From positions 192,696 to 256,695 of the forward strand of contig JAFXQB010000001.1 in assembly GCA_017527435.1 (NCBI GenBank): a DNA stretch of 64,000 nt, given 5' to 3'. This DNA is from Salinivirgaceae bacterium (lineage in GTDB: Bacteria > Bacteroidota > Bacteroidia > Bacteroidales > SZUA-534). The notes under the pieces were generated by a model. It was given only the letters and a program-made list of their open reading frames with translations, was not told where the DNA came from and ran no database searches. The first letter of the stretch is position 1; every line of letters begins with the position of its first letter. A program made the position numbers and the translations under genes. Positions 37,341 through 46,156 of the stretch are shown piece after piece.

Positions 37341-38573
37341 TTGAAAAACAATACAACAATCGACCGATGCTCGTTTTGCGGACGCTCGCGCAAAGAGGTG
37401 GCAATCCTGATTTCGGGATTGAACGGATTCATCTGCGAATCGTGCGTGAGTCAGGCTAGCGAGATTATCAAAGACGAAATCCAGCATCAGCAGAAATTCG
37501 ATTTGAATGATATTAAACTGCTGAAACCGAAAGAGATAAAGGGATTTCTGGACCAGTATGTGATTGGCCAGGACGATGCGAAAAAATACCTTTCAGTGGC
37601 CGTCTACAATCACTACAAGCGTCTGGCTCAGCCTAACACGAAGGACGATGTAGAGATTGAGAAATCGAACATTATTCTGGTTGGCGAGACAGGCACGGGC
37701 AAGACTCTGCTGGCTCGCACCATCGCCAAAATGCTGAATGTGCCGTTCACCATTGTCGATGCCACGGTGCTCACCGAGGCGGGCTACGTGGGCGAGGACA
37801 TCGAGAGCATTCTGACGCGCCTGCTGCAGGCTGCCGACTACGATGTGAAGGCGGCTGAGCGCGGAATTGTCTTTATTGACGAGATTGACAAGATTGCACG
37901 CAAAGGCGACAACCCGTCGATAACGCGCGATGTGAGCGGCGAAGGCGTTCAGCAAGGCCTGCTCAAACTGCTCGAGGGCTCGATTGTGAACGTTCCGCCA
38001 CAGGGCGGCCGCAAGCACCCCGACCAAAAAATGATTCCTGTTGACACAAAAAATATTCTGTTCATCTGCGGCGGCGCTTTCGACGGCATCGACCGCAAGA
38101 TTGCGCAACGTCTTAACACACAAGTTGTTGGTTATGGCAACAGCGCCCGCACTGCCCAACTCGACCGTAAGAATATGATGCAATATGTGGCGCCGCAGGA
38201 TTTGAAGGCCTTCGGTCTGATTCCCGAAATCATCGGCCGTCTGCCTGTTCTTACACATCTTAATCCGCTGGACCGCACCGCTTTACGCAATATCCTGACT
38301 GAACCGAAAAACGCCATCATCAAGCAGTATGTGAAACTCTTCGAGATTGACGGCATCAAACTGACGTTCAGCGAAGAGACGTTTGAATACATTGTGGATA
38401 AGGCAGTTGAGTTCAAACTTGGCGCGCGCGGACTGCGTTCAATCTGCGAGATTATTATGAACGACGCAATGTTTGAAATGCCGTCGGAAAAGGTGAAAGA
38501 ATTCACCGTTACGCTCGACTACGCCAAATCGAAACTCGACAAGGCCAACCTGCACAAACTGCAACTGCAATAG
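37341..38573 (+). CDS. clpX: ATP-dependent Clp protease ATP-binding subunit ClpX
   Basis: AAA+ unfoldase of 410 residues that feeds ClpP. The zinc-binding domain has Cys10, Cys13, Cys32 and Cys35; Walker A is GETGTGKT, the pore loop GYVGEDIES, Walker [10 protein letters not shown], and sensor 2 GARGLRS. The start appears to be TTG at 37341: there is no in-frame ATG between the preceding stop and the first zinc cysteine. This may keep translation low. Two base pairs separate its stop from the pcm start, so the two are coupled. Confidence 0.96.
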   Translation: MKNNTTIDRCSFCGRSRKEVAILISGLNGFICESCVSQASEIIKDEIQHQQKFDLNDIKLLKPKEIKGFLDQYVIGQDDAKKYLSVAVYNHYKRLAQPNTKDDVEIEKSNIILVGETGTGKTLLARTIAKMLNVPFTIVDATVLTEAGYVGEDIESILTRLLQAADYDVKAAERGIVFIDEIDKIARKGDNPSITRDVSGEGVQQGLLKLLEGSIVNVPPQGGRKHPDQKMIPVDTKNILFICGGAFDGIDRKIAQRLNTQVVGYGNSARTAQLDRKNMMQYVAPQDLKAFGLIPEIIGRLPVLTHLNPLDRTALRNILTEPKNAIIKQYVKLFEIDGIKLTFSEETFEYIVDKAVEFKLGARGLRSICEIIMNDAMFEMPSEKVKEFTVTLDYAKSKLDKANLHKLQLQ

Positions 38574-38575
38574 TT

Positions 38576-39223
38576 ATGCAATCAGACGGTTACCGTGAGC
38601 AAGGGCTTCGCTGCCAACTGGTTGCCGAACTGGCTAAAAAGGGCATTGCCGACCAAAACGTGCTGGCCGCCATTGGCAAAATTCCGCGCCACGTGTTTAT
38701 GGACAGCGCGTTCATCGATTTCGCCTACGCCGACAAAGCCTTCCCGATTGGTGCGGGACAGACTATCAGTCAGCCATTTACGGTGGCTTTTCAAACGCAA
38801 CTTCTAAATCTGAAAAAGGGCGACAAGGTGCTTGAGATTGGCACTGGCTCAGGCTATCAGACCGCGGTTTTGCTTGAGATGGGCGCAAAGGTGTATACCA
38901 TTGAGCGTCAGCGCGAATTGTACCAAAAAGTTCAGCAGATGCTGCCGCCGATGGGCTACCACCCGCAATTTTTCTACGGCGACGGCTACCTTGGCAAACC
39001 CACCTACGGCCCGTTCGACAAAATTCTGGTTACGGCTGGCGCACCGTCGATTCCCGAAAAACTGCTGCCACAACTGAAGGTTGGCGGCGTGATGGTTGTG
39101 CCCGTGGGCGACAAGCAGCAGCGAATGTTCCGCATTGTCCGCACGAGCGAAACTGATTTCACCAAAGAGGATTTCGGCGACTGTATGTTTGTGCCGATGC
39201 TTGAGGGGGTGAATAGAGGGTGA
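38576..39223 (+). CDS. pcm: Protein-L-isoaspartate O-methyltransferase
   Basis: Repair enzyme of 215 residues that methylates isoaspartyl residues in aged proteins with S-adenosylmethionine. Family signatures: AGQTISQPFTVA (catalytic Ser region), SAM-binding LEIGTGSGYQTAVLLEMG, and ILVTAGAPSIPEKLLPQLK. Length is usual. Two bases after clpX, thus grouped with protein quality-control genes. Confidence 0.95.
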   Translation: MQSDGYREQGLRCQLVAELAKKGIADQNVLAAIGKIPRHVFMDSAFIDFAYADKAFPIGAGQTISQPFTVAFQTQLLNLKKGDKVLEIGTGSGYQTAVLLEMGAKVYTIERQRELYQKVQQMLPPMGYHPQFFYGDGYLGKPTYGPFDKILVTAGAPSIPEKLLPQLKVGGVMVVPVGDKQQRMFRIVRTSETDFTKEDFGDCMFVPMLEGVNRG

Positions 39224-39308
39224 AAGGCCGCATCTGAAAAGACCGATGGTGAAAATTTACTACATTCACCACCAAAACCGACAGGCAATGAATGGTCAGA
39301 TTACGATT

Positions 39309-39833
39309 ATGGACAAACCGTCGCTGCGGCGAATGGCGGGGCAGCTGAAGAGACTGCTGACCGAAAGCGAAAAGCGGCGGCAAGCCGATAGTGTGTTTGC
39401 GCAAATTGAACAACTTCAGCAATTTAAAGCCGCCACCGATATTGCCGTCTATTGGTCGCTCGACGACGAGATTGACACTCACCGTTTTATTGAAAAATGG
39501 TTCAATCGGAAACGGCTCTGGCTGCCCGTGGTTGTGGGTGACGATTTGATTTTCAGACAATTCGAAGGCACCGACAAAATGACTGCGGGCGCGTTCGGAA
39601 TTCTGGAACCAACGGGGCGGCAACTCGACAATGTGGCGCAAATCGGCCTGATAATTGTTCCTGGCGTGGCTTTCGACCTGCGAAACAACCGTATGGGGCG
39701 CGGGCGCGGCTTCTACGACCGTCTGCTTGCCAACTCAAAAGCATTCAAAATCGGTGCGGCCTACAGTTGTCAGATTTTCAGCCGGATACCTATAGAACAG
39801 ACTGACATTCCAATGGATTTGGTTGTTGGTTAA
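39309..39833 (+). CDS. 5-formyltetrahydrofolate cyclo-ligase
   Basis: Folate enzyme of 174 residues turning 5-formyl-THF into 5,10-methenyl-THF with ATP. Key motif GRGRGFYDRLL (nucleotide and folate binding) follows LIIVPGVAFD. The N-terminus MDKPSLRRMAGQLKRLL matches the family start, so ATG 39309 is used; in-frame ATGs at 39246 and 39288 are less likely. Last gene of the tig run, followed by a terminator. Confidence 0.9.
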   Translation: MDKPSLRRMAGQLKRLLTESEKRRQADSVFAQIEQLQQFKAATDIAVYWSLDDEIDTHRFIEKWFNRKRLWLPVVVGDDLIFRQFEGTDKMTAGAFGILEPTGRQLDNVAQIGLIIVPGVAFDLRNNRMGRGRGFYDRLLANSKAFKIGAAYSCQIFSRIPIEQTDIPMDLVVG

Positions 39834-39844
39834 CCACAAAAAAA

Positions 39845-39883
39845 CGAAAAGCACAAAATCCTCGGCGTTTTTTGTGCTTTTCG
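39845..39883. terminator. Bidirectional terminator
   Basis: 14-bp stem CGAAAAGCACAAAA/TTTTGTGCTTTTCG lies between the convergent cyclo-ligase and lipoprotein genes. Confidence 0.92.
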
Positions 39884-39905
39884 TAATATGAGTTGCTGGA
39901 AAAAT

Positions 39906-40358
39906 TCAATCGTCGATTTTGAAAACAAGTTCACCCAAATATCTTTTATCATCTCTATATGTGTATTTATCTGAATCGAAATTATACGGGCTATCATTTG
40001 AAGTATCATTTTTATAATAAGCGTGTTGCGTTCCATCTTTAAAAGAAAATAATACACTATCACCAAAATACTCAAGTGCCACATTTTTCGTACGCTCGAA
40101 TGAAGGCCATTCGCAAAAATCGCAATCAAATGCTACACGATATTTTTTACCTGCGGGAATGATATATGTTGGTTGACCATTTTCATTTTTTATACAATGG
40201 TCTCTTTTTTCAAGTTCAGGGATTAATGGTCCTGCAAGTGTGACCGTAAATTCCTGCTCGGTTTCATTGGAAATATAACATTCATAATTACAATTCCAAT
40301 CGCAAGAAGCAAACAGCGTTGACAATAACGCGCTAATTAACAAATGTTTAATTTTCAT
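39906..40358 (-). CDS. Small lipoprotein of unknown function
   Basis: Lipoprotein of 150 residues: signal peptide with lipobox FASC (Cys19), then a short Cys-rich stretch (DWNCNYECYISN) and a further pair in FDCDFCEWPSF. I recognise no domain; the sequence after the signal looks all-beta (EFTVTLAGPLIPE, YIIPAGKKYRVAF). It is AT-rich compared with the neighbours and stands alone, which fits an acquired or fast-evolving gene. Four Cys near the two termini of the mature domain could form disulfides. Confidence 0.8.
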   Translation of the reverse strand: MKIKHLLISALLSTLFASCDWNCNYECYISNETEQEFTVTLAGPLIPELEKRDHCIKNENGQPTYIIPAGKKYRVAFDCDFCEWPSFERTKNVALEYFGDSVLFSFKDGTQHAYYKNDTSNDSPYNFDSDKYTYRDDKRYLGELVFKIDD

Positions 40359-40535
40359 ATTGATTAGTATAATGATTAGAAATATGTTTAAGTCTTTGTT
40401 TCACTAAAGTAACAAAATCTTGTTATCAAATAAACATTTTTTAACGCGAAAATACATTTCTGCAAACTCAAATAAAAAAGCATCTGCGCCAATCAGTTTT
40501 ATACGCGTCATCTGCATTCAATTCGAAAAATATTC

Positions 40536-40543
40536 TACTTTTG
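40536..40543 (+). promoter_or_regulatory. Bacteroides -7 box of the threonine operon
   Basis: TACTTTTG, an exact TAnnTTTG. Transcription would start near 40550, giving about 20 nt before the leader ATG at 40569. A partial -33 match (TCTG, 21 bp upstream) is present. Confidence 0.65.
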
Positions 40544-40568
40544 CGCTACTCAAAAAAAGAGAGAATAA

Positions 40569-40688
40569 ATGCTTGTACTAAACAACATAAACAGAGGGAT
40601 TTCCACTACGGGCGCACCATCGACGCGGTGCACAATCGCCTACATTCCTTCGACCACAACCACTACCCCTTGCGGGGGTCGAATGTGA
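40569..40688 (+). CDS. Threonine-operon leader peptide (candidate)
   Basis: A 39-codon frame beginning ATG, CTT, GTA and ending ATG, TGA, 57 bp before thrA. Its product has 9 Thr and 4 Ile, including five consecutive Thr codons at 40653-40667 (peptide segment YIPSTTTTTPCGGRM). This is the design of thrL, whose Escherichia coli peptide has 8 Thr and 4 Ile: ribosomes stall on Thr or Ile codons when the amino acid is scarce and alter folding of the downstream RNA. The gene order (promoter, leader, thrA, thrC) supports it. Too short for length-based gene finding. No ribosome binding site is visible, as is normal here. Confidence 0.75.
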   Translation: MLVLNNINRGISTTGAPSTRCTIAYIPSTTTTTPCGGRM

Positions 40689-40698
40689 TATGTGGTTT
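40649..40698 (+). promoter_or_regulatory. Candidate attenuator structures of the threonine operon
   Basis: Three mutually exclusive pairings: ACCCC with GGGGT (40665-40669 with 40675-40679), TTCGACC with GGTCGAA (40649-40655 with 40677-40683), and the Thr codons ACCACA/AACCAC (40653-40663) with TGTGGTT (40691-40697). The Thr-codon run is itself one strand, so a stalled ribosome would decide which forms. No T-run of six follows, so classical rho-independent termination is not evident; a translation-based or Rho-based mechanism is possible. Confidence 0.5.
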
Positions 40699-40745
40699 CA
40701 GCAATTATACAAGTATTTTACTAATCTATTAAAAATCAATTTATT

Positions 40746-43190
40746 ATGCAGATATTAAAATTTGGCGGCTCATCGGTTGCCAATGCAGAACGCATTGAAC
40801 AACTGGCCAAAATAGTGAGCCGATACGGGAAACAGGACTTGGTGGTTGTGGTGTCGGCTTTGCAAGGCGTTACCAACCTGCTGGAAAACAGCGCAAAAGC
40901 CGCGCTCGAAGGCTCGGAACAATACACCGAGTTCATTGACGAGATTCGCCGCCGCCACATTGAGATTATCAACGAACTGGTGGCCGACGACCAAAAAAAC
41001 GCAATGACCGAATTCATCAAGGACCGCTGCGCAGAGGCCAACAAGATTTGCCAAAGCATCAAATTTCTCGACGAATGCTCGGACCGCACCCGCGCCAAAT
41101 TGCTCTCAATGGGCGAGCGTATGTCGTCGACACTCATCAGCGCATCGCTTAACAATTTGGGACTGAAGAACATACTCGTCGACTCGCGCAACATTATCAT
41201 TACCGACAGCAACTATCTGCAAGGCAATGTGGACCACGCCCTGTCGGAACAGAAAACGCGCAACGAATTCAAAAACTTCAAGGGAATCGCCGTTGTGCCT
41301 GGCTTCATCTCGAGCACTCACGACAGCGAGGCTTCGACTCTGGGCCGCGGCGGTTCGGACTACACGGCCGCTCTGCTGGGCAACTATCTCGACGCGTCGC
41401 TCATCGACATCTGGACCGACGTGAGCGGTATGCTGACGGCCGCACCGAACATTGTTTCGGCCGCATATCCAATCAAATCAATGAGTTATGAAGAGGCAAT
41501 GGAACTTTCGTACTTTGGCGCGAAGGTCATCTATCCGCCGACTATTCAGCCTGCGCTTGAGAAGAAAATCCCCATCGGCATAAAAAATTCATACGCGCCT
41601 GACGACGAAGGCACGCTCATCACCGAGCACCCGAACCACGGCGACGCCACGGTTAAGGGCTTCTCGTCAATCGGCAACATATCGCTGGTAACCGTGTCGG
41701 GCAGCGGAATGATTGGGGTGCCTGGCGTGGCTATGCGGGCGTTCAAGGCTCTTTGCGCCGCGAATGTGAACGTGCTGTTCATCACGCAGTCGTCGAGCGA
41801 GCACACCATCTGCATCGGCATCTACACAACCGACGCCGAAGCGGCCTGCAGCCAACTCAACGAGGAATTCTCGATTGAGATTGAGCGCAAGATTGTGCAC
41901 ACCATCGAGTCGGAAGACGGCCTGGCAATCATTGCCGTGGTGGGCGACAAAATGCGCGAGCAGGTGGGCATCGCTGGCAAGGCTTTCCGCCTGCTGGGCG
42001 AGAACGGCATCAACATCCGAGCCATCGCGCAAGGCGCAACCGAACGCAACATATCGATAGTTATTAAGGAAAAAGAGGTGGCAAAGGCGCTGAACGCGCT
42101 GCACGACGGCTTCTTCCTGTCGAAATACAAACGCGTGCACCTGTTTATGGTGGGCGTGGGCACGGTGGGCGGCACAATGCTCGACCAACTGCGCGACCAA
42201 ACCGATTTCCTGAAAAATGAGTACGGAATCGACATCCGCGTGGTAGGTATTTCGAACTCTAAACGAATGATTTTCAACCGCAAAGGCATCGACCTAACGA
42301 ACTGGCGCGACCTTCTGGCCAACGCCGACGAAGCGGCCAATCTGCCTGCGTTCATCGAGAACATTAAAACGCTGAACCTGCGCAACAGCATCTTCATCGA
42401 CAACACGGCATCGCACGAACTGCCGAAAATGTACAGCCGCGTGGCGCAACTGAGCATCCCGATTGTGGCGTCGAACAAGATTATGGCGTCGTCGCCGCTT
42501 GAGACTTATCTGAATTTCAAGAAGGAAGTGAAGGCCTACGGCGTGAAATTCCTGCACGAGACCAACGTGGCAGCGGGTTTGCCCGTGCTGAAGACCATCG
42601 AGGACCTTGTGGCTTCGGGCGACAAAATCATCAAGATTCAGGCTGTGCTTTCGGGCAGTCTGAACTACATTTTCAACACCATCAGCAGCGACGTGCCGTT
42701 CTCGCAGGCCGTGGTTCAGGCGCGTGAGAAGGGCCTGACCGAACCCGACCCCGCCATCGATTTGAGCGGTCTCGACGTGCGTCGCAAGATTCTGATTCTT
42801 GCTCGCGTGGGCGGCAATATGCTCGAACTCGACGACGTAATGAAGAACGATATTATTCCTGAAAACGAGTTGAAAGCCAGCAACTTCGACGAACTTCTGG
42901 CCAACCTGAAGAAGAACGACGCGAAGATTGAAACCATCCGCGCCGAATCGGCCGCTGCGGGTAAGAAACTGCGCTATGTGGCAGAGTTCGACAACGGCAA
43001 GGCTGTGACAGGTCTGCAGAGCGTCGACGCAAGCCACCCGGCATACAACCTTGACGGAATGGACAACATCATTCTGCTCTACACTCGCCGCTACCACGAC
43101 CAACCGCTTGTGATTAAGGGCGCTGGCGCTGGTCCTGGCGTGACGGCTTCGGGCGTGTTTGCGGATATGATGAGGCTGGCAAATATGTAG
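40746..43190 (+). CDS. thrA: Bifunctional aspartokinase / homoserine dehydrogenase
   Basis: Fused enzyme of 814 residues, the first and third steps from aspartate to threonine. Aspartokinase about 1-290 (LKFGGSSVANAERI at the start, GRGGSDYTAALLG), two ACT domains about 310-460 for feedback inhibition (LVTVSGSGMIGVPGVA), and homoserine dehydrogenase about 463-814 (NAD-binding MVGVGTVGGTML, AVLSGSLNYIFN and GLTEPDPAIDLSG). Length equals the enterobacterial fusion. It sits right behind the threonine leader. A run of three 9-bp repeats (CACAGATAA) separates it from thrC. Confidence 0.97.
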   Translation: MQILKFGGSSVANAERIEQLAKIVSRYGKQDLVVVVSALQGVTNLLENSAKAALEGSEQYTEFIDEIRRRHIEIINELVADDQKNAMTEFIKDRCAEANKICQSIKFLDECSDRTRAKLLSMGERMSSTLISASLNNLGLKNILVDSRNIIITDSNYLQGNVDHALSEQKTRNEFKNFKGIAVVPGFISSTHDSEASTLGRGGSDYTAALLGNYLDASLIDIWTDVSGMLTAAPNIVSAAYPIKSMSYEEAMELSYFGAKVIYPPTIQPALEKKIPIGIKNSYAPDDEGTLITEHPNHGDATVKGFSSIGNISLVTVSGSGMIGVPGVAMRAFKALCAANVNVLFITQSSSEHTICIGIYTTDAEAACSQLNEEFSIEIERKIVHTIESEDGLAIIAVVGDKMREQVGIAGKAFRLLGENGINIRAIAQGATERNISIVIKEKEVAKALNALHDGFFLSKYKRVHLFMVGVGTVGGTMLDQLRDQTDFLKNEYGIDIRVVGISNSKRMIFNRKGIDLTNWRDLLANADEAANLPAFIENIKTLNLRNSIFIDNTASHELPKMYSRVAQLSIPIVASNKIMASSPLETYLNFKKEVKAYGVKFLHETNVAAGLPVLKTIEDLVASGDKIIKIQAVLSGSLNYIFNTISSDVPFSQAVVQAREKGLTEPDPAIDLSGLDVRRKILILARVGGNMLELDDVMKNDIIPENELKASNFDELLANLKKNDAKIETIRAESAAAGKKLRYVAEFDNGKAVTGLQSVDASHPAYNLDGMDNIILLYTRRYHDQPLVIKGAGAGPGVTASGVFADMMRLANM

Positions 43191-43199
43191 CGGCTTTCG

Positions 43200-43226
43200 C
43201 ACAGATAACACAGATAACACAGATTA
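43200..43226 (+). repeat. Three tandem copies of CACAGATAA between thrA and thrC
   Basis: CACAGATAA, CACAGATAA, CACAGATTA in a row, ending 15 bp before the thrC ATG. No function evident. Confidence 0.75.
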
Positions 43227-43241
43227 TTAAACTGATATTCA

Positions 43242-44531
43242 ATGATATTCTACAGTACAAACGATAAAACGAACACGGCTGATTTAAAGACAGCAGTTCT
43301 TAAAGGATTGGCTTCGGACAAAGGCCTTTATATGCCCGAATCGATTCCTGTTTTGCCGAAATCGTTCTGGGACAACATTCCTGGCAAGACAATGGGCGAG
43401 ATTGGTTTTGAGTTGCTCAAGCCGTATTTCTGCCCTGATATTCCTGAAGATACGTTCCGCAAAATGGTTGACGACGCGTTCAACTTCCCCGTGCCTGTGG
43501 TCAAAATCACCGAGAACATCAGCACCGCCGAACTGTTCCACGGTCCAACGCTGGCTTTCAAAGACGTGGGCGCACGCTTTTTGGCACGCGTAATGTCGTA
43601 TTTTGCAAGCAATCAGGGCAATATAAATGTTCTTGTTGCCACTTCGGGCGACACGGGCAGCGCAGTGGCCAACGGTTTTTTGGGCGTGAAAGGTGTGAAA
43701 GTGCACGTGCTCTACCCATCGGGATTGGTGAGCCGTCTGCAAGAACTGCAGTTCACCACTTTGGGACAGAACGTTACTGCCTACGAGGTGAGCGGCGTGT
43801 TCGACGACTGCCAGCGAATGGTGAAAGAGTGCTTTATGGATAAAGAGTTGAACGAGAAGCGGATACTGACATCGGCCAACTCAATCAACCTAGCGCGGTT
43901 CCTGCCGCAGAGCGTTTACTACGCTTACGCACTGTCGCAGATTCCGCAAGAGCGCTGGAAAGACGTGGTAATGACCGTTCCGAGCGGCAACTTCGGCAAT
44001 ATCACCGCTGGACTGGTGGCCTGGCGAATGGGAATGCCCGTCAAGCGGTTCATTGCCGCCATCAACGCCAACCGCGTGTTTGCCGATTACCTGCAGACAG
44101 GTGTTTACAAGCCGCAGAAATCGATTGCCACCATTGCCAACGCAATGGACGTGGGCGACCCGAGCAACTTTGCGCGTGTGATTGAACTGTTCGGCAAGTC
44201 GGTTGACAATGTCCGCGCCGAAATCAGCAGTTACAGTTACACCGACGAGCAGATTGGCGCCACAATGGCCGAAGTGCTGAAAGCAACTGGCTACGAACTC
44301 GACCCGCACGGCGCTGTGGGCTATTCCGCTTTGCGCGACCACCTGAACAGCGGCGAGTTGGGTCTGTTCCTTGAGACCGCACATCCTGCCAAGTTCATCG
44401 ATACGGTTGAGAAATACACCGGCAAGCGTGTTGAGATTCCTGCCCGTCTGCAGAAATTCGCCGAAGGCACCAAACAGACCGTGAAGATTAAAGCGGATTA
44501 TACTGAATTGAAAAACAGACTTTTACAATAA
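43242..44531 (+). CDS. thrC: Threonine synthase
   Basis: PLP enzyme of 429 residues converting O-phosphohomoserine to threonine. Pyridoxal lysine Lys107 in TLAFKDVGARF, phosphate-binding VATSGDTGSAVANGF, and N-terminal YMPESIPVL typical of the family. Follows thrA with no homoserine kinase gene in between; in Bacteroides an ApgM-type kinase usually sits there. Six base pairs separate it from the following membrane protein gene. Confidence 0.96.
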   Translation: MIFYSTNDKTNTADLKTAVLKGLASDKGLYMPESIPVLPKSFWDNIPGKTMGEIGFELLKPYFCPDIPEDTFRKMVDDAFNFPVPVVKITENISTAELFHGPTLAFKDVGARFLARVMSYFASNQGNINVLVATSGDTGSAVANGFLGVKGVKVHVLYPSGLVSRLQELQFTTLGQNVTAYEVSGVFDDCQRMVKECFMDKELNEKRILTSANSINLARFLPQSVYYAYALSQIPQERWKDVVMTVPSGNFGNITAGLVAWRMGMPVKRFIAAINANRVFADYLQTGVYKPQKSIATIANAMDVGDPSNFARVIELFGKSVDNVRAEISSYSYTDEQIGATMAEVLKATGYELDPHGAVGYSALRDHLNSGELGLFLETAHPAKFIDTVEKYTGKRVEIPARLQKFAEGTKQTVKIKADYTELKNRLLQ

Positions 44532-44537
44532 TTTGCT

Positions 44538-45053
44538 ATGATTGCTGAAATTCTGAAATACACACTGCCCGCGCTGTTTGTCTTTTTAGCCACTTATCTT
44601 GTTATGAGCAAAATGGTTAAAAGCGAACAACTGCGTCTGAAAGCCGAAAACGTGCTCAACAACCAAAAATTCATCACCCCAATCCGACTGCAGGCCTACG
44701 AGCGAATGGTTCTGCTAATGGAACGCATATCGCCGCAATCGCTCATTATGCGCACGCAGCGGCAGAATATCACAAATCAGGAACTGCAATCGGCACTGTT
44801 GAAGACCATACGCTCTGAATTTGAGCACAATATGGCGCACCAACTCTACATCAGCGACAAGGCTTGGGAAATGGTTCGAATGGCCAAAGAAGACTGCATC
44901 AAGTTTATCAACCAAACGGCTCTGCAAACAAAACCCGACGGCAACTCGCTGCAACTCTGCAAGTTGATTTTAGAGAACACAATGGACCGCGAACTTGACC
45001 CCACGACAAAGGCTATCAGTTATCTGAAGGAAGAAATCAGAACGCTGTTTTAG
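44538..45053 (+). CDS. Conserved membrane-anchored protein of unknown function
   Basis: Protein of 171 residues with one N-terminal membrane helix (LPALFVFLATYLVMSKMVK) and a helical cytosolic part (RMVLLMERISPQSLIMRTQ, WEMVRMAKEDCIKFINQTA). It resembles a Bacteroidota-only family that is often placed after threonine or other core genes; no function known. Six bp after thrC, so cotranscribed, and followed by a terminator. Confidence 0.8.
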   Translation: MIAEILKYTLPALFVFLATYLVMSKMVKSEQLRLKAENVLNNQKFITPIRLQAYERMVLLMERISPQSLIMRTQRQNITNQELQSALLKTIRSEFEHNMAHQLYISDKAWEMVRMAKEDCIKFINQTALQTKPDGNSLQLCKLILENTMDRELDPTTKAISYLKEEIRTLF

Positions 45054-45082
45054 TGTAACAGCCCGGCAATTGTTTCGTCATT

Positions 45083-45119
45083 AAACTGATGGTTGCGCTT
45101 AAGCCGCCATCAGTTTTTT
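45083..45119 (+). terminator. Rho-independent terminator of the threonine operon
   Basis: AAACTGATGG/CCATCAGTTT stem, 14-nt loop, T-run. Confidence 0.92.
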
Positions 45120-45130
45120 ATTTTTCTGAT

Positions 45131-46156
45131 ATGAACGAATCTACACTCACAAAACGTTGCTATTATCCTGATAATCTGAAAGTACTGCTTACTTTTTTAG
45201 TGATAGCGCACCACGCCGCAATGCCTTTTGTTGAAGGCGAAAATTGGGCCTACCAAACATCTAACACTGCTGAATATATGCCGTTTATGTGGCATTTTTT
45301 GAGCACTAACGCTTCATTCTTTATGGGGCTGTTTTTCTTGATATCGGGCTATTTCGTACCCAAAAGTTTCGACCGGCAGGGATTCTGGCCATTCATAGGC
45401 AAAAAGGTTCTGCGGCTCATTGTGCCTGTGGTGGCTGTCACAGCTTTGCTCACCACGTTGGGCGGACAACTTGAGGCGGGCCACACGTGGTTTCTCGAGA
45501 GCTTGTTTCTGTTCTGCCTGTGCTACGCGCTGATTCGCCTTGCGACAAAGAACAAAACCGTGAAAGAGTTCGACATTTCAATTGTAACTCTTTTATTGAC
45601 AGCCGTTATAATGGGCGTTGGCAGTTATTTCATCCGCACTGTCAGTCCGCAGAACAACTGGATTGTTTGGGGTGCGTTCAAGTTCGAACCTTCTCATTAT
45701 CTGCAATACATAATAATGTTTGCGGTAGGCGCTCTGGCTGGACGCTGCAACAGTTTCGAGAAAATCACACAAAAAACCGGTATTGCAGCATTGATTATCG
45801 GATTGGCGCTCTGCGCAGGCAACTATCTACGCGCCGGCGGGGCTTGGGACGGCTTTGTATGGCACTGGTTCGGCATCTACGAATCGTTCCTTTGCGTTTT
45901 CCTTTGCATAGGCCTTGTGTGGTTCTTTGGCAAATTCTGCAACTGGAACAACGGCTTTTGGAAATGGTGCTCGGCGCAGGCGTTCGGCGCGTACGTTGTT
46001 CATTTGCCTTTGCTGCTCATCATCGAATTCGCCCTGGACAAAGTCTGGGTTGGCGCATTCGGCAAATTCGCGCTGGTGACTGTTTGGGCCATCGCCGTAT
46101 CTTTTAGCTTGACGTGGCTGTTAAGGCTGATTCCTGGTGTTAAGAAGGTGTTGTAA
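45131..46156 (+). CDS. Acyltransferase-3-family integral membrane protein
   Basis: Membrane protein of 341 residues with about ten helices. It matches acyltransferase family 3, which transfers acyl groups (often acetyl) to sugars or lipids at the membrane: the catalytic His region is FLVIAHHAAMPF and the second conserved motif includes GHTWFLESLFLF. The ATG at 45131 is used; an in-frame ATG at 45089 falls inside the preceding terminator stem. Converges with the SpoU gene, overlapping by 17 bp. Acceptor unknown. Confidence 0.88.
   Translation: MNESTLTKRCYYPDNLKVLLTFLVIAHHAAMPFVEGENWAYQTSNTAEYMPFMWHFLSTNASFFMGLFFLISGYFVPKSFDRQGFWPFIGKKVLRLIVPVVAVTALLTTLGGQLEAGHTWFLESLFLFCLCYALIRLATKNKTVKEFDISIVTLLLTAVIMGVGSYFIRTVSPQNNWIVWGAFKFEPSHYLQYIIMFAVGALAGRCNSFEKITQKTGIAALIIGLALCAGNYLRAGGAWDGFVWHWFGIYESFLCVFLCIGLVWFFGKFCNWNNGFWKWCSAQAFGAYVVHLPLLLIIEFALDKVWVGAFGKFALVTVWAIAVSFSLTWLLRLIPGVKKVL

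Noticed and set aside
40541..40732. 63-codon frame overlapping the thr leader
   Set aside because: Lies in another frame, starts inside the -7 promoter box and encodes a Lys/Arg/His-rich string with no family; the 40569 frame explains the region better.
42294..43220. Open frame of 308 codons on the minus strand
   Set aside because: Antisense to the homoserine dehydrogenase part of thrA, which is a clear match to its family; the frame has no signature.
45089..45130. N-terminal extension of the acyltransferase from an upstream ATG
   Set aside because: The ATG is inside the stem of the threonine-operon terminator, so the extension is not likely to be transcribed from the gene's own promoter.
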